Positions 15,628-24,508 of a DNA stretch of 64,000 nt are shown one piece after another. Below the pieces are notes generated by a model. The model had not been told where the DNA came from, did no database searches, and worked only from the letters and a program-made list of their open reading frames with translations. Each line of letters starts with the position of its first letter. The first letter of the stretch is position 1. Source of the stretch: Flavipsychrobacter sp. (lineage in GTDB: Bacteria > Bacteroidota > Bacteroidia > Chitinophagales > Chitinophagaceae); NCBI GenBank assembly GCA_021155965.1, contig JAJNBJ010000001.1, positions 186,001 to 250,000 of the forward strand, read 5' to 3'. The translations under genes and the position numbers were made by a program.

Positions 15628-17604
15628 ATGCATTTTGACCGTGAGGGGTATTCAGATGAACAACTCCTTGATATATATGTAGAACTGCTTCGCCCCCGTA
15701 TGATAGAAGAGAAGATGCTGGTGTTGTTGCGGCAGGGCAGGATCAGTAAATGGTTCAGCGGCATAGGGCAGGAGGCGATCGCTGTAGGAGCTACGCTGGC
15801 GCTTGATGCTGATGAATATATTATGCCGCTGCACCGCAACCTGGGTGTATTCACTGCACGCAAAATGCCTTTCGATAAATTGTTCATGCAGTGGCAGGGG
15901 CGTAAAGAGGGGTTCAGCAAAGGGCGTGAGCGGTCGTTCCACTTTGGTGCTAATGAGTATCATATATGCGGTATGATATCGCATCTCGGGCCACAACTGG
16001 CAATAGCAGATGGGGTAGCATTGGCCCATAAACTGAAGCAGGAGAAAAAGATATCGTTAGCATTCAGTGGTGATGGCGGCACCAGCGAAGGTGATTTTCA
16101 TGAAGCATTGAATGTGGCTGCAGTATGGGGTTTGCCTGTAATATTCGTGATAGAGAATAACGGTTACGGATTAAGCACGCCTGTAAATGAACAGTTTGTT
16201 TGTAAGCAGCTTGCGGATCGGGCTGCAGGTTATGGCATGAAGGGTGTGACCATAGATGGCAACAATGTGCTGGAGGTGAACAGGCAGATAACCAAAGCAC
16301 GTGAATATTGCATCAGGGAACAAAAGCCAATGCTGATCGAATGCATGACCTTCAGGATGCGCGGGCATGAGGAGGCAAGTGGCGTGAAGTATGTACCTAA
16401 AGAACTGTTCGAGCAATGGAGCCTGAAAGACCCCGTGGCGAAATATGAAGAGTACCTCACCTTTCAGCGTGTGCTTGATGATAAAAAGATAGCAGCTATA
16501 AGGGAAGGTATACAGAAAGAGATTGAGGACGGCCTGGCAACGGGGTTTGCAGCACAACCTATTAAGCCTGATACGCAGGAAGAACTGTCAGATGTATATG
16601 CACCTGTCACAGTGCCTGTAACTGCTCCCTCTGGTCCCCGGTCCGAAAAAAAATTCATACAGGCTCTTAGCGAGGGGTTGAAGCAAAGTATGGAACGTCA
16701 CCCCAACCTTGTACTGATGGGGCAGGATATTGCTGAGTATGGAGGCGCTTTTAAAGTTACAGATGGGTTTGTGCCGCTTTTTGGTAAAGAAAGGGTGCGT
16801 AACACACCGCTGTGTGAAAGTGCTATTGTTGGTGCTGCATTGGGTTTGTCTATAAAAGGGTTCAAATCAATGATGGAAATGCAGTTTGCAGATTTTGTGA
16901 CCGTAGGTTTCAACCAGATAGTGAACAACCTGGCAAAGATCCATTACCGTTGGGGGCAGAATGCAGATGTAGTGATACGTATGCCTACGGGTGGCGGTGT
17001 GGGTGCCGGGCCTTTCCATTCACAGAGTAATGAAGCATGGTTTGTGCATACGCCCGGGCTTAAGGTAGTTTATCCCTCTACGCCGGAAGATGCCAAGGGG
17101 CTGATGATAGCGGCCATAGAAGACCCGAACCCGGTAATGTTCTTCGAGCACAAAGGATTGTACCGGAGTATAAGTGGCAATGTGCCCGAAGATTATTATT
17201 CTGTTGAGATAGGCAAGGCAAGAGTGGTGCAGGAAGGTAGTGATGTAAGCATTATCACGTATGGCATGGGCGTACATTGGGCTGCTTACTATGCAGGCAA
17301 TCATACCGATCTGTCTTTTGACATACTTGACCTGCGCACCCTGCTGCCGCTTGACTACGAAGCTATACGTGCATCAGTGCAGCGCACAGGCAAAGTATTA
17401 TTGCTGCATGAGGATACGATGACAGGTGGTATAGGCGGCGAAATTGGCGCATGGATAGCAGAGAATTGCTTTCAGAACCTTGATGCGCCTATAGTGCGCT
17501 GTGCAGGGCTTGATACGCCAATACCTTTTGCCATAGAGCTGGAGCAAAACTTTATGGCAAACAGCAGGCTGGATGAATGTGTGCAGAAACTGCTGTCTTA
17601 TTAA
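15628..17604 (+). CDS. Fused 2-oxoacid dehydrogenase E1 component (alpha-beta)
   Basis: This 658-residue protein fuses the alpha and beta subunits of a thiamine-diphosphate E1 enzyme of the branched-chain/pyruvate dehydrogenase type. The alpha part (about 1-310) has the ThDP motif beginning GDGGTSEGDFHEAL and ending FVIENN (about 148-178); the beta part (about 335-658) has the transketolase pyrimidine-binding core (GGAFKVTDG, MQFADF, GGGVGAGPFHSQ) and the C-terminal domain. It decarboxylates 2-oxo acids and passes the acyl group to a lipoyl E2, which is not encoded nearby. The branched-chain substrate is more likely than pyruvate from the alpha-beta fusion typical of Bacteroidota, but this is inference. 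Confidence 0.92.
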   Translation: MHFDREGYSDEQLLDIYVELLRPRMIEEKMLVLLRQGRISKWFSGIGQEAIAVGATLALDADEYIMPLHRNLGVFTARKMPFDKLFMQWQGRKEGFSKGRERSFHFGANEYHICGMISHLGPQLAIADGVALAHKLKQEKKISLAFSGDGGTSEGDFHEALNVAAVWGLPVIFVIENNGYGLSTPVNEQFVCKQLADRAAGYGMKGVTIDGNNVLEVNRQITKAREYCIREQKPMLIECMTFRMRGHEEASGVKYVPKELFEQWSLKDPVAKYEEYLTFQRVLDDKKIAAIREGIQKEIEDGLATGFAAQPIKPDTQEELSDVYAPVTVPVTAPSGPRSEKKFIQALSEGLKQSMERHPNLVLMGQDIAEYGGAFKVTDGFVPLFGKERVRNTPLCESAIVGAALGLSIKGFKSMMEMQFADFVTVGFNQIVNNLAKIHYRWGQNADVVIRMPTGGGVGAGPFHSQSNEAWFVHTPGLKVVYPSTPEDAKGLMIAAIEDPNPVMFFEHKGLYRSISGNVPEDYYSVEIGKARVVQEGSDVSIITYGMGVHWAAYYAGNHTDLSFDILDLRTLLPLDYEAIRASVQRTGKVLLLHEDTMTGGIGGEIGAWIAENCFQNLDAPIVRCAGLDTPIPFAIELEQNFMANSRLDECVQKLLSY

Positions 17605-17641
17605 TTATTGTTTTTTGTGGCTATATTCGTGCAGGTTTTTA

Positions 17642-18484
17642 ATGATTGACCGTTTTACATATACAGCAATTATCGCCGGGGTAATATTTTTTTCCTCCTG
17701 CAACGACATGTCGTCGGAAAATCATGGCCCTATTGTATTGGGCGACCCTTCAACAATAGTTACCGAGACAGATTCTTCCAGGCTGCAGGACATGGTAACA
17801 GACCTGAACCCCAAAATAACCCCTGCGGCAACCCGCGATTCTGAGATCGCTGCAAAAGAACCCAAACCTAAAGAAGAGCCGGCAAAGCCAGTTGCAGAAA
17901 CACCGCGACCACCGCAGGCACCGGCGCCGTTTACCGGCAATGGCCTTAATGCCGACTTTAACATCATGTCGCTACAGGTACCTAACCTGAACGTAAAGCA
18001 ATCAGGCAACCCAAACCTTGACAATGCCAACGGAGCGGTATATACACTGAATAGCGGCACCATCAACGGCAACGTATTAAAGGTAACTGCAAACGTTACC
18101 AAAGTTTCTCAGCGCTACCAGTCGGTTATTGTGTTAAAGAATGAACTGGGTATGCTGCCGCTGGAGTCGCTGTCCTTCACCAGCAAATGGCAGCCCATGA
18201 AGGGTTCTGGCAATACTTATCGCATTACCGGCCTTGATGAAAGAAGTATGGAGTATGCCGAGGCTAACTCCAATGCTATTCGTAATGCAGTATCCAGGGC
18301 GGCTATGCGCAGGCGTTTCAGCCGTAAAAAAGTGCAGGATTGGGTAAATAGTGTTCGTAATGTGCGGGCAACCAACCAAAAGCCTTTGTATGTTATGTTG
18401 CGTTCGGTGATGTGGAAGATAGATGGAAAGGATGCATCGGGCAAACCGTTTTCAAAACAGATCAGGGTCGATATTCCTCTCTAA
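17642..18484 (+). CDS. Lipoprotein of unknown function
   Basis: This 280-residue protein has a lipoprotein signal peptide with lipobox FSSC (Cys20). The start at 17642 is preferred over one inside the E1 gene because the signal peptide begins there. An acidic/proline-rich linker (about 45-100: KEPKPKEEPAKPVAETPRPPQAP) leads to a C-terminal domain of about 170 residues with beta strands and one basic helical segment (RRRFSRKKVQDWVNS). I do not recognise the family. It is probably anchored in the outer membrane with the Pro-rich region as a spacer. Confidence 0.78.
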   Translation: MIDRFTYTAIIAGVIFFSSCNDMSSENHGPIVLGDPSTIVTETDSSRLQDMVTDLNPKITPAATRDSEIAAKEPKPKEEPAKPVAETPRPPQAPAPFTGNGLNADFNIMSLQVPNLNVKQSGNPNLDNANGAVYTLNSGTINGNVLKVTANVTKVSQRYQSVIVLKNELGMLPLESLSFTSKWQPMKGSGNTYRITGLDERSMEYAEANSNAIRNAVSRAAMRRRFSRKKVQDWVNSVRNVRATNQKPLYVMLRSVMWKIDGKDASGKPFSKQIRVDIPL

Positions 18485-18629
18485 ACAGGATTTTTACCTG
18501 CTGGTTAATATATAAGGGTTTCCAATTCAATACATTATTAAATTAGGATTGTTTAAGAATTGTTCGCCACAAAAAAATAACAATTCGTCCCAAACAGGCA
18601 TTTTATGGCTGTTGCATCTTGTTTTCCCC

Positions 18630-18637
18630 TAATTTTG
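18630..18637 (+). promoter_or_regulatory. -7 promoter element of the Omp28-like gene
   Basis: TAATTTTG matches TAnnTTTG, 40 nt before the ATG at 18678, with a TTG 15 nt further upstream. Confidence 0.5.
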
Positions 18638-18677
18638 TTAGCTCAAATTTTATCAAAACCTTTATAAACAAAGAAAA

Positions 18678-20678
18678 ATGAAAAAGATTTTACTAAGTGT
18701 AGCAGTTGCGTGTGCGGGATTTAGCTTAAGCAGTAATGCACAGTTAGCAATGCAGGATTTTGAATCAGTAACAGTACCCGCCTTACCTGCAGGCTGGGTG
18801 AATAGCTCCGGCGCAGGTGCCCCGGGCTGGCAAACAGGAACATCAGCAGGCTCTACATGGGGTGCTTCTACCCTTGCTTATAACATGCCCGCGCATACAA
18901 AATTTATTTATATTGATGATGCAGCTGGAAGCACCGGCACCAACAGGCTGGATACGCTTAAATCGCCAGTATTTACGATGCCGACAGGGACACATATATA
19001 TCTTAATTTTGATTACTTTTTCTATAAAGCAGTACAAACATCTACAGGTAAAGCTGAACTTTGTTTCATAATGGGATCAAATGACGGCGGCGCCACATGG
19101 ATGACCATTGACAGTGTTGCCGGTTCAGCCTGGAACGGCGGAGGAAACTGGAGCACGGCACATAAAAATCTATCTTCTTCTCCGCTTAGCGGCTCAAATT
19201 GCCGTATTGCCTTTGCATATACGGATGGCACCGGCGATATTCTTGGTATTGGTGTTGACAATATTGAGCTGGTTCAGCTTACTAATCCAAGAGGTGCAGT
19301 TACAGCGCTTGGTTATGACAATATCAATAACCTGATATCTATAGATGGTACAACAATGTCGTTCATATTTGAGAACCGTGGTGTCCCGGTTACTTCATTC
19401 GATGCTTACTATCGTCTTAACAGTGGCGCTATTGTTTCACAAACATTTACACCAACAACTGCTTTAGCTCCTTATTCTCAGACAATATACACATTCACAA
19501 CCCCGGTAACGGGCATGGTATCCGGGTCTAACACATTGCGTGTGAGTATCCCTACTGTGAACACAACAGCAAATACTGAGCCGACCGATTCTTTCAGAAC
19601 ATCGACATTTACAAAAGCTTCTGCTTCTGTTCAGCGTAAAGGCCTGATAGAGGAGTTCTCCTCTTCTACCTGTGCCCCATGTAAATCTTTCAACCAGAAT
19701 TACGACCCATTGTGCACAACATTGGGTGCAAATACAGCCACTTCAAATTTCAACATCATTAAGTACCAGATGAACTGGCCTACACCGGGGACTGATAGTA
19801 GCTATAATGCGGATGGAAACACCAGGAAAACATATTACAATGTCGGCGGTATTCCGGATCATTATGTAAATGGACGCAATAGCACAGTTAGCTGGACAAA
19901 CCCATTCACTGCAACCAATACAGCTGATTTCACTGCTGAAGCAGCAAGTTCATATGCATTGAAGTCTTATTTTGATATGACAGGGTCTTATTCCGTCGAT
20001 ACCATTAAGAAAAAACTATATATAAATCTTAGTGTTACGCCACGTTTTACCAAAACAGGTAGCTACCACGTTTATATTGCTGTTATGGATAAGCATTACC
20101 AAAATACTAAAAACACAACTGGGCAGCTTGATTACTACCATGTAATGCGCAAAATGCTGCCTAATGGTTCAGGTCGCGCTGTAACGTCATGGACAGATGG
20201 CACCGCAGTATCTTATGTTGATACGGGTATTGCATATACTGCGGGCAATTGGGCTGCGGGCAGTAATTATTATCCTGCACAAAATAGCAATACATTCTGG
20301 AGCAACCCTCTTGGTGGCGAACTGGTCGCATTTATTGAGGAAGATGGTCCTAAATCAGTAATGCAGTCTCTGCTCATCATCCCAACGCAGAAAGCCGTTT
20401 CTGTGACCACATTGTCAAAAGTTAATGACATAACCGTGTTCCCGAACCCAACAAGTTCAGATGCTACAGTATCATTCAGTCTGGGCGAGGCAGGTAAAGT
20501 TCACATTAAAATACTTGATGTAGCTGGTCGTGAAGTGGCTGACGTTGTGAACAAAGAAATGAACACCGGTGTTCAGAATGTAAATATCTCTACAGCAGGC
20601 CTTGCTGCGGGAGAGTACCTGATAATGATCGAAACTGCTGGTGGCGCCAACCTGGGCCGTCTTACAGTAACAAAATAA
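18678..20678 (+). CDS. Secreted Omp28-like thioredoxin-fold protein with T9SS sorting domain
   Basis: This 666-residue protein has four visible parts: a signal peptide (residues 1-21, ending SNA); a choice-of-anchor J / MAM-like beta domain (about 25-200, QDFESVTVPALPAGWVN ... DNIELVQL); an Omp28-related domain (about 310-560) with a thioredoxin-like CxxC site in EEFSSSTCAPCKSFN; and a type A T9SS C-terminal domain (about 590-666, VFPNPTSSDATVSF ... AGEYLIMIETAGG). The CAPC motif suggests a surface or extracellular redox activity or a disulfide-stabilised adhesin. It is monocistronic, with its own promoter and terminator. Confidence 0.88.
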   Translation: MKKILLSVAVACAGFSLSSNAQLAMQDFESVTVPALPAGWVNSSGAGAPGWQTGTSAGSTWGASTLAYNMPAHTKFIYIDDAAGSTGTNRLDTLKSPVFTMPTGTHIYLNFDYFFYKAVQTSTGKAELCFIMGSNDGGATWMTIDSVAGSAWNGGGNWSTAHKNLSSSPLSGSNCRIAFAYTDGTGDILGIGVDNIELVQLTNPRGAVTALGYDNINNLISIDGTTMSFIFENRGVPVTSFDAYYRLNSGAIVSQTFTPTTALAPYSQTIYTFTTPVTGMVSGSNTLRVSIPTVNTTANTEPTDSFRTSTFTKASASVQRKGLIEEFSSSTCAPCKSFNQNYDPLCTTLGANTATSNFNIIKYQMNWPTPGTDSSYNADGNTRKTYYNVGGIPDHYVNGRNSTVSWTNPFTATNTADFTAEAASSYALKSYFDMTGSYSVDTIKKKLYINLSVTPRFTKTGSYHVYIAVMDKHYQNTKNTTGQLDYYHVMRKMLPNGSGRAVTSWTDGTAVSYVDTGIAYTAGNWAAGSNYYPAQNSNTFWSNPLGGELVAFIEEDGPKSVMQSLLIIPTQKAVSVTTLSKVNDITVFPNPTSSDATVSFSLGEAGKVHIKILDVAGREVADVVNKEMNTGVQNVNISTAGLAAGEYLIMIETAGGANLGRLTVTK

Positions 20679-20684
20679 TATTAA

Positions 20685-20718
20685 AAAAAGTCACATCTCA
20701 TATGGGGTGTGACTTTTT
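20685..20718 (+). terminator. Terminator after the Omp28-like gene
   Basis: AAAAAGTCACA pairs with TGTGACTTTTT (11 bp) around a 12-nt loop; the T-run is part of the 3' arm. Confidence 0.85.
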
Positions 20719-20801
20719 AACAAAATGCTACCCATAAACGGGTACATTTTTTGTCTGAGTTTAAAAAAAATGCTATATTGCAGTAGAAAAATTGTGAGAT
20801 A

Positions 20802-21521
20802 ATGAAAAATATTTTACTCGGGGTACTTTTCTCTTTAGGTGTTGCAGCACCTGCTATTACCCATGCGCAGTCGTTTACTTTTCCGCACGATACGGTAACA
20901 CAATCCGTAGGCGGATTTGCAAATATCCATAATAACATAACGAACTCAAGCTCGAGCAGTGTTTCGTTGCAATGGCGTGTTATCGCCTCTAACTTTCCTG
21001 CAGATTGGTTAACGTCTTCAGCAATAGGCATATGCGATGCATGCACTTGTATTTCCAATACCAGCAACCAATTATGGAACCCATCCACCTCAACAGGCAC
21101 GCAATATACCTGCTCTTATGCGGCCAGTGCAACTAATGACTTCCACCTTCAGTTAGACCTTACAGCTGCTACCAGCGGCGGTTCGCGTTTTATAACTGTA
21201 CAGGTTACGGAAACCGGGTTCCCATCTAAGAATATGACGTTTATCATCAATAAGGTTCCCGTAGGTGTTCCAAGTGTAACTAATGCCAACGACATGGTTA
21301 TCTATCCGAACCCTGCACACGATGATATCAACGTTGTTTTTAGCGGCGATGTAAAAACTATAGCTGTTTTTAACATCATAGGCAAAGTAATGGCAACATA
21401 CAGGGTGGCTGGCTCAAGCGCAAATATCAACCTGGAGAATGTTCCTTCAGGCATTTATTTCCTGAGATTACTTAACTCACAGGAAAATGTAGTAGCAACT
21501 AAGAAGTTCACTAAGCAGTAG
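20802..21521 (+). CDS. Small T9SS cargo protein
   Basis: This 239-residue secreted protein has a signal peptide (residues 1-22, ending HAQ) and an Ig-like beta domain (about 23-155) with a cysteine-rich loop (GICDACTCIS). A type A T9SS C-terminal domain follows (about 165-239, MVIYPNPAHDDINVVF ... PSGIYFLRLLN). The central domain resembles the Ser/Thr-rich beta-sandwich domains often carried by T9SS substrates. The CxxCxC loop could bind metal or form disulfides. Function unknown. Confidence 0.85.
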   Translation: MKNILLGVLFSLGVAAPAITHAQSFTFPHDTVTQSVGGFANIHNNITNSSSSSVSLQWRVIASNFPADWLTSSAIGICDACTCISNTSNQLWNPSTSTGTQYTCSYAASATNDFHLQLDLTAATSGGSRFITVQVTETGFPSKNMTFIINKVPVGVPSVTNANDMVIYPNPAHDDINVVFSGDVKTIAVFNIIGKVMATYRVAGSSANINLENVPSGIYFLRLLNSQENVVATKKFTKQ

Positions 21522-21542
21522 TTTAAGTATACGAAATAAAGG

Positions 21543-21568
21543 AACCAGCGACTATGATGTCGCTGGTT
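21543..21568. terminator. Terminator between convergent genes
   Basis: A perfect 10-bp stem (AACCAGCGAC / GTCGCTGGTT) with a TATGAT loop is followed by TTTTATTT on the plus strand. The minus-strand gene ends 3 nt beyond it, so it may also serve that gene more weakly. Confidence 0.88.
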
Positions 21569-21570
21569 TT

Positions 21571-21906
21571 TTATTTGCCCTCTTCAAAATAGCGGATAAC
21601 GCACTCTTTAAGCATCGATTCCTGGTGTTTTATGCCCGCTATATCTATATGCTTCAACTCGTTAAAATGCGGCCAGCCCTCTTCATCCCTTCCCACATAT
21701 TCATAGTACCCTAACTGGCAAAGCAGCGTGCATACAGCAATATGCATCAGGTCTTGTTTTTGCTCTTTAGAGAATTTTTTGCGTGGCAGTTTTCCCAGTT
21801 CATTGACCCCAATTAGAAATAATATGCCCTCCATATCGGGAATTTTCCCAAAACGTTCTTTTAAGAAAAACTCAGTATCTATCCACTTTTGTTCAAAATT
21901 TTCCAT
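21571..21906 (-). CDS. Conserved-type small cytosolic protein of unknown function
   Basis: This 111-residue soluble protein is rich in charged and aromatic residues, with no signal peptide or membrane segment. Features are FFLKERFGKIPDMEGILFLIGV, a KKFSKEQKQDLMH helix and a C-terminal YEYVGRDEEGWPHF segment. Proteins of this look are widespread in Bacteroidota without a known role. A near-match -7 element (TAATTTCG) lies about 20 nt upstream. Confidence 0.8.
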   Translation of the reverse strand: MENFEQKWIDTEFFLKERFGKIPDMEGILFLIGVNELGKLPRKKFSKEQKQDLMHIAVCTLLCQLGYYEYVGRDEEGWPHFNELKHIDIAGIKHQESMLKECVIRYFEEGK

Positions 21907-21998
21907 CCCGGTAGTTGATTGCGCGAAATTAGGCTTTAAAATGCCTTTTAAAAAAAGTTAAAACTATTCGCAGGCGCGATTTTTTCCAATTAGCTGAT

Positions 21999-22006
21999 TA
22001 TTTTTG
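21999..22006 (+). promoter_or_regulatory. -7 promoter element of the MoxR gene
   Basis: TATTTTTG matches TAnnTTTG, 23 nt before the ATG at 22030. Confidence 0.45.
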
Positions 22007-22029
22007 ATTTCGTAATTTAAATCATAGAT

Positions 22030-23034
22030 ATGGAAATATCTTCAACCGTAGACATCCGCGCACTTAATGAGCGCATACATCAGCAGAGTGCATTTATTGA
22101 ACTGCTGAATATGGAACTGAATAAAACAGTAGTTGGCCAGAAGGTGATGGTAGAGCGCCTGATGGTTGGCTTGCTGGCAAACGGCCACGTATTGCTTGAG
22201 GGTGTGCCCGGCCTTGCGAAAACACTTGCTATCAAATCGCTGGCCTCTGCTATCCACGCACGTTTTGCGCGTATCCAGTTCACACCAGACCTGCTGCCTG
22301 CCGATGTGCTCGGAACAATGGTGTACAACCCGCAGGCGCATGAGTTTGCAGTGCGCAAGGGACCGATCTTCGCTAACTTCATTCTTGCTGATGAGATAAA
22401 CCGTGCCCCTGCAAAAGTGCAGAGTGCACTGCTGGAAGCAATGCAGGAAAGGCAGGTGACCATTGGTGATAACACCTACAAGCTTGAAGAGCCGTTCCTG
22501 GTGCTGGCAACACAGAACCCGATAGAGCAGGAAGGCACCTATGAACTGCCTGAAGCACAGGTGGACCGCTTTATGCTGAAGATAGTGATCACTTATCCAA
22601 AAAAAGAAGAAGAGCGCAACATCATCCGCACCAATCTGAACCCGGATGGCATGACGAAGATCAATGCAGTGGTGTCAACTGCTGACATCATCAATGCGCG
22701 CAAACTGGTGAGGGAAGTGTACATGGACGAAAAAATTGAGCAGTATATACTGGATATAGTATTTGCTACACGTTTCCCCGAGGAGTATAAACTCGCCAGG
22801 CTGAAACCATACATAAGCTATGGTGGCTCACCTCGTGCAAGTATCAACCTGGCATTAGCTGCTAAGGCATATGCGTTCATCAAACGCCGGGGCTACGTGA
22901 TACCGGAAGACATCCGTGCTATATGCCACGATGTAATGAGGCACCGAATTGGGCTTACTTACGAGGCAGAAGCAGAGAACATTACCAGCGAACAAATAAT
23001 CAACGATATATTGAACGTAGTTGAGGTGCCATAG
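22030..23034 (+). CDS. MoxR-family AAA+ ATPase
   Basis: This 334-residue ATPase has Walker A GVPGLAKT (residues 58-65), Walker B in FILADEINRAPAK, sensor 1 in LATQNPIEQEGTYELPEAQ and a C-terminal lid domain. MoxR proteins are chaperone-like ATPases that help mature metal-containing or membrane complexes, usually with DUF58/VWA partners. Here it stands alone: the neighbouring gene is convergent and starts 3 nt past its stop, so the usual DUF58-VWA cluster is absent from this locus. Confidence 0.95.
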   Translation: MEISSTVDIRALNERIHQQSAFIELLNMELNKTVVGQKVMVERLMVGLLANGHVLLEGVPGLAKTLAIKSLASAIHARFARIQFTPDLLPADVLGTMVYNPQAHEFAVRKGPIFANFILADEINRAPAKVQSALLEAMQERQVTIGDNTYKLEEPFLVLATQNPIEQEGTYELPEAQVDRFMLKIVITYPKKEEERNIIRTNLNPDGMTKINAVVSTADIINARKLVREVYMDEKIEQYILDIVFATRFPEEYKLARLKPYISYGGSPRASINLALAAKAYAFIKRRGYVIPEDIRAICHDVMRHRIGLTYEAEAENITSEQIINDILNVVEVP

Positions 23035-23036
23035 TA

Positions 23037-24002
23037 TTATCCAGGCAAACAAATTTCAAATATAGAACCGGAGGGCGTGTTATTCTTAATAGTAATACGC
23101 CCTTTGTGTTGCAATACTACCTTGTTAGTGAGGTACAGGCCAAGGCCCGTGCCTTTTGCTTTGCGACTTTCTTCGTTGCCCACCCGATAAAATTTATTGA
23201 AAACGTTTTTCTTTTCATTATCGGGTATGCCAGGCCCCTGGTCTATAATACTGAGTACTGCATTGTTGTTCTTGGTGTCCAGAGTTATCATGATGGGTTT
23301 ATCTGACGGAGTATATTTAACCGCATTTTCGAGGAGGTTATTTACCGCCATACGCAGCATTACTTTATCTCCGGTTATTTTACAGCCCGGTATTATCTCC
23401 TGCGCAAAAGGGCGTGGGTAACGGCTTGCATAATCCTCCACGGCATCTTCTACCAGTTCCGAGAGGTCAAAAAGTTCTTTTGTGGCTTTATATTGCCTGC
23501 CTTCCAGTTGTGAGGCAAAAAGCATGTTGTTGCATAGGTCATTCAGTCGATTTGCTTCGTTGATGCACCGTTCAAGTAGTTCGTTCCTTTTCTCTTCATT
23601 AAGCTGGTGGCGCTCTAAAGTCTGGAGGTTCAGCTTCATGGCAGCTATTGGCGATTTTAGCTCATGGGTAACCGAAAGCATAAAATTATTCTGCTGGCGG
23701 GATAGTTTAATTCGTCTTACAAACGAAGTATAAACAACTACAGCACCGATGAGTATCACAATGAGAAACGTTGCCCCTTCGCCTATGTATTGCTTGATAT
23801 GTGAGACGCGCTTCTTTTCCAGCTTAGCCAATTGTTCGTTATAGGCTTCGGGATATTTTTTACTGTCTACAAGGTTATTGAGAACTATTACCTGCTGCTC
23901 AAAAAGCTGTTCGTTCTGTTTCTGCAGGCTGATGCCCCAGAATACAAGTGCAGCAATAATGTAAACAAGCAGGATGATGTATATTGTGGTGAATACACGC
24001 AT
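23037..24002 (-). CDS. Sensor histidine kinase (HisKA/HATPase), no adjacent regulator
   Basis: This 321-residue kinase has two transmembrane segments (about 5-25 and 77-97) flanking a short ~50-residue periplasmic stretch. The cytoplasmic HisKA motif is SVTHELKSPIA (phospho-acceptor His113), and the HATPase domain has N-box NNLLENAVKYT, G1 DQGPGIPD and G2 GTGLGLYL. It is the last gene of a tight minus-strand cluster, 4 nt after gldH. No response regulator lies beside it, so its partner is encoded elsewhere. Confidence 0.93.
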   Translation of the reverse strand: MRVFTTIYIILLVYIIAALVFWGISLQKQNEQLFEQQVIVLNNLVDSKKYPEAYNEQLAKLEKKRVSHIKQYIGEGATFLIVILIGAVVVYTSFVRRIKLSRQQNNFMLSVTHELKSPIAAMKLNLQTLERHQLNEEKRNELLERCINEANRLNDLCNNMLFASQLEGRQYKATKELFDLSELVEDAVEDYASRYPRPFAQEIIPGCKITGDKVMLRMAVNNLLENAVKYTPSDKPIMITLDTKNNNAVLSIIDQGPGIPDNEKKNVFNKFYRVGNEESRKAKGTGLGLYLTNKVVLQHKGRITIKNNTPSGSIFEICLPG

Positions 24003-24006
24003 GGGT

Positions 24007-24504
24007 TTATTTGCTTACTCCAGTTTTCTCTACTCTTAAGCCCACATTCAACACTTCCGGCAGGGGATTGATGCGCATATTTTGCTCAAATGTAACAGTA
24101 TAAGTCCCGGATCTGCCAATCCGGATGGAGTCGCCCAAATTCAAAGGCATATGTTGTTCATATATTTCGCCCATGCCACGGCCCATCCATTTGCCGGTAG
24201 ATTCGGCAAGGGTGATATTGATACGTTCTTTCTTCTCAATAGAGTCGCCCGGGGTTTTTACAGATACCCATATCCAGAGGTTACAATAAGGATAAGCCTG
24301 TGTGTGGCGGATAATAAAGTATGGCTGGTAAGTTGTTATTGTATCTGTTATCTCAAAGGTGAATGAAGGCTTGAAATTATAGGCCCAGGCGTTTTGGGGT
24401 ATGCCCTCTACGTTCTGGTAATAAGGCGCAGGCATGCAGCCGCTAAAAAAGCAAAAGGCAAAAATTAAAAAGCAAAAAGCAATTGATGTTTTGTGGTTAC
24501 TCAT
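24007..24504 (-). CDS. gldH: Gliding motility lipoprotein GldH
   Basis: This 165-residue lipoprotein has lipobox FSGC (Cys23) and the GldH pattern: an N-terminal IPQNAWAYNFKPSFTFEITD segment, IIRHTQAYPYCNLWIWV, and a C-terminal SGTYTVTFEQNMRINPLPEVLNVGLRVEK. GldH is needed for gliding in Flavobacterium johnsoniae, though its exact place relative to the T9SS motor is unsettled. It lies between a DUF1016 nuclease gene (4-nt gap) and a histidine kinase gene (4-nt gap) on the same strand. Confidence 0.88.
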   Translation of the reverse strand: MSNHKTSIAFCFLIFAFCFFSGCMPAPYYQNVEGIPQNAWAYNFKPSFTFEITDTITTYQPYFIIRHTQAYPYCNLWIWVSVKTPGDSIEKKERINITLAESTGKWMGRGMGEIYEQHMPLNLGDSIRIGRSGTYTVTFEQNMRINPLPEVLNVGLRVEKTGVSK

Positions 24505-24508
24505 TGTG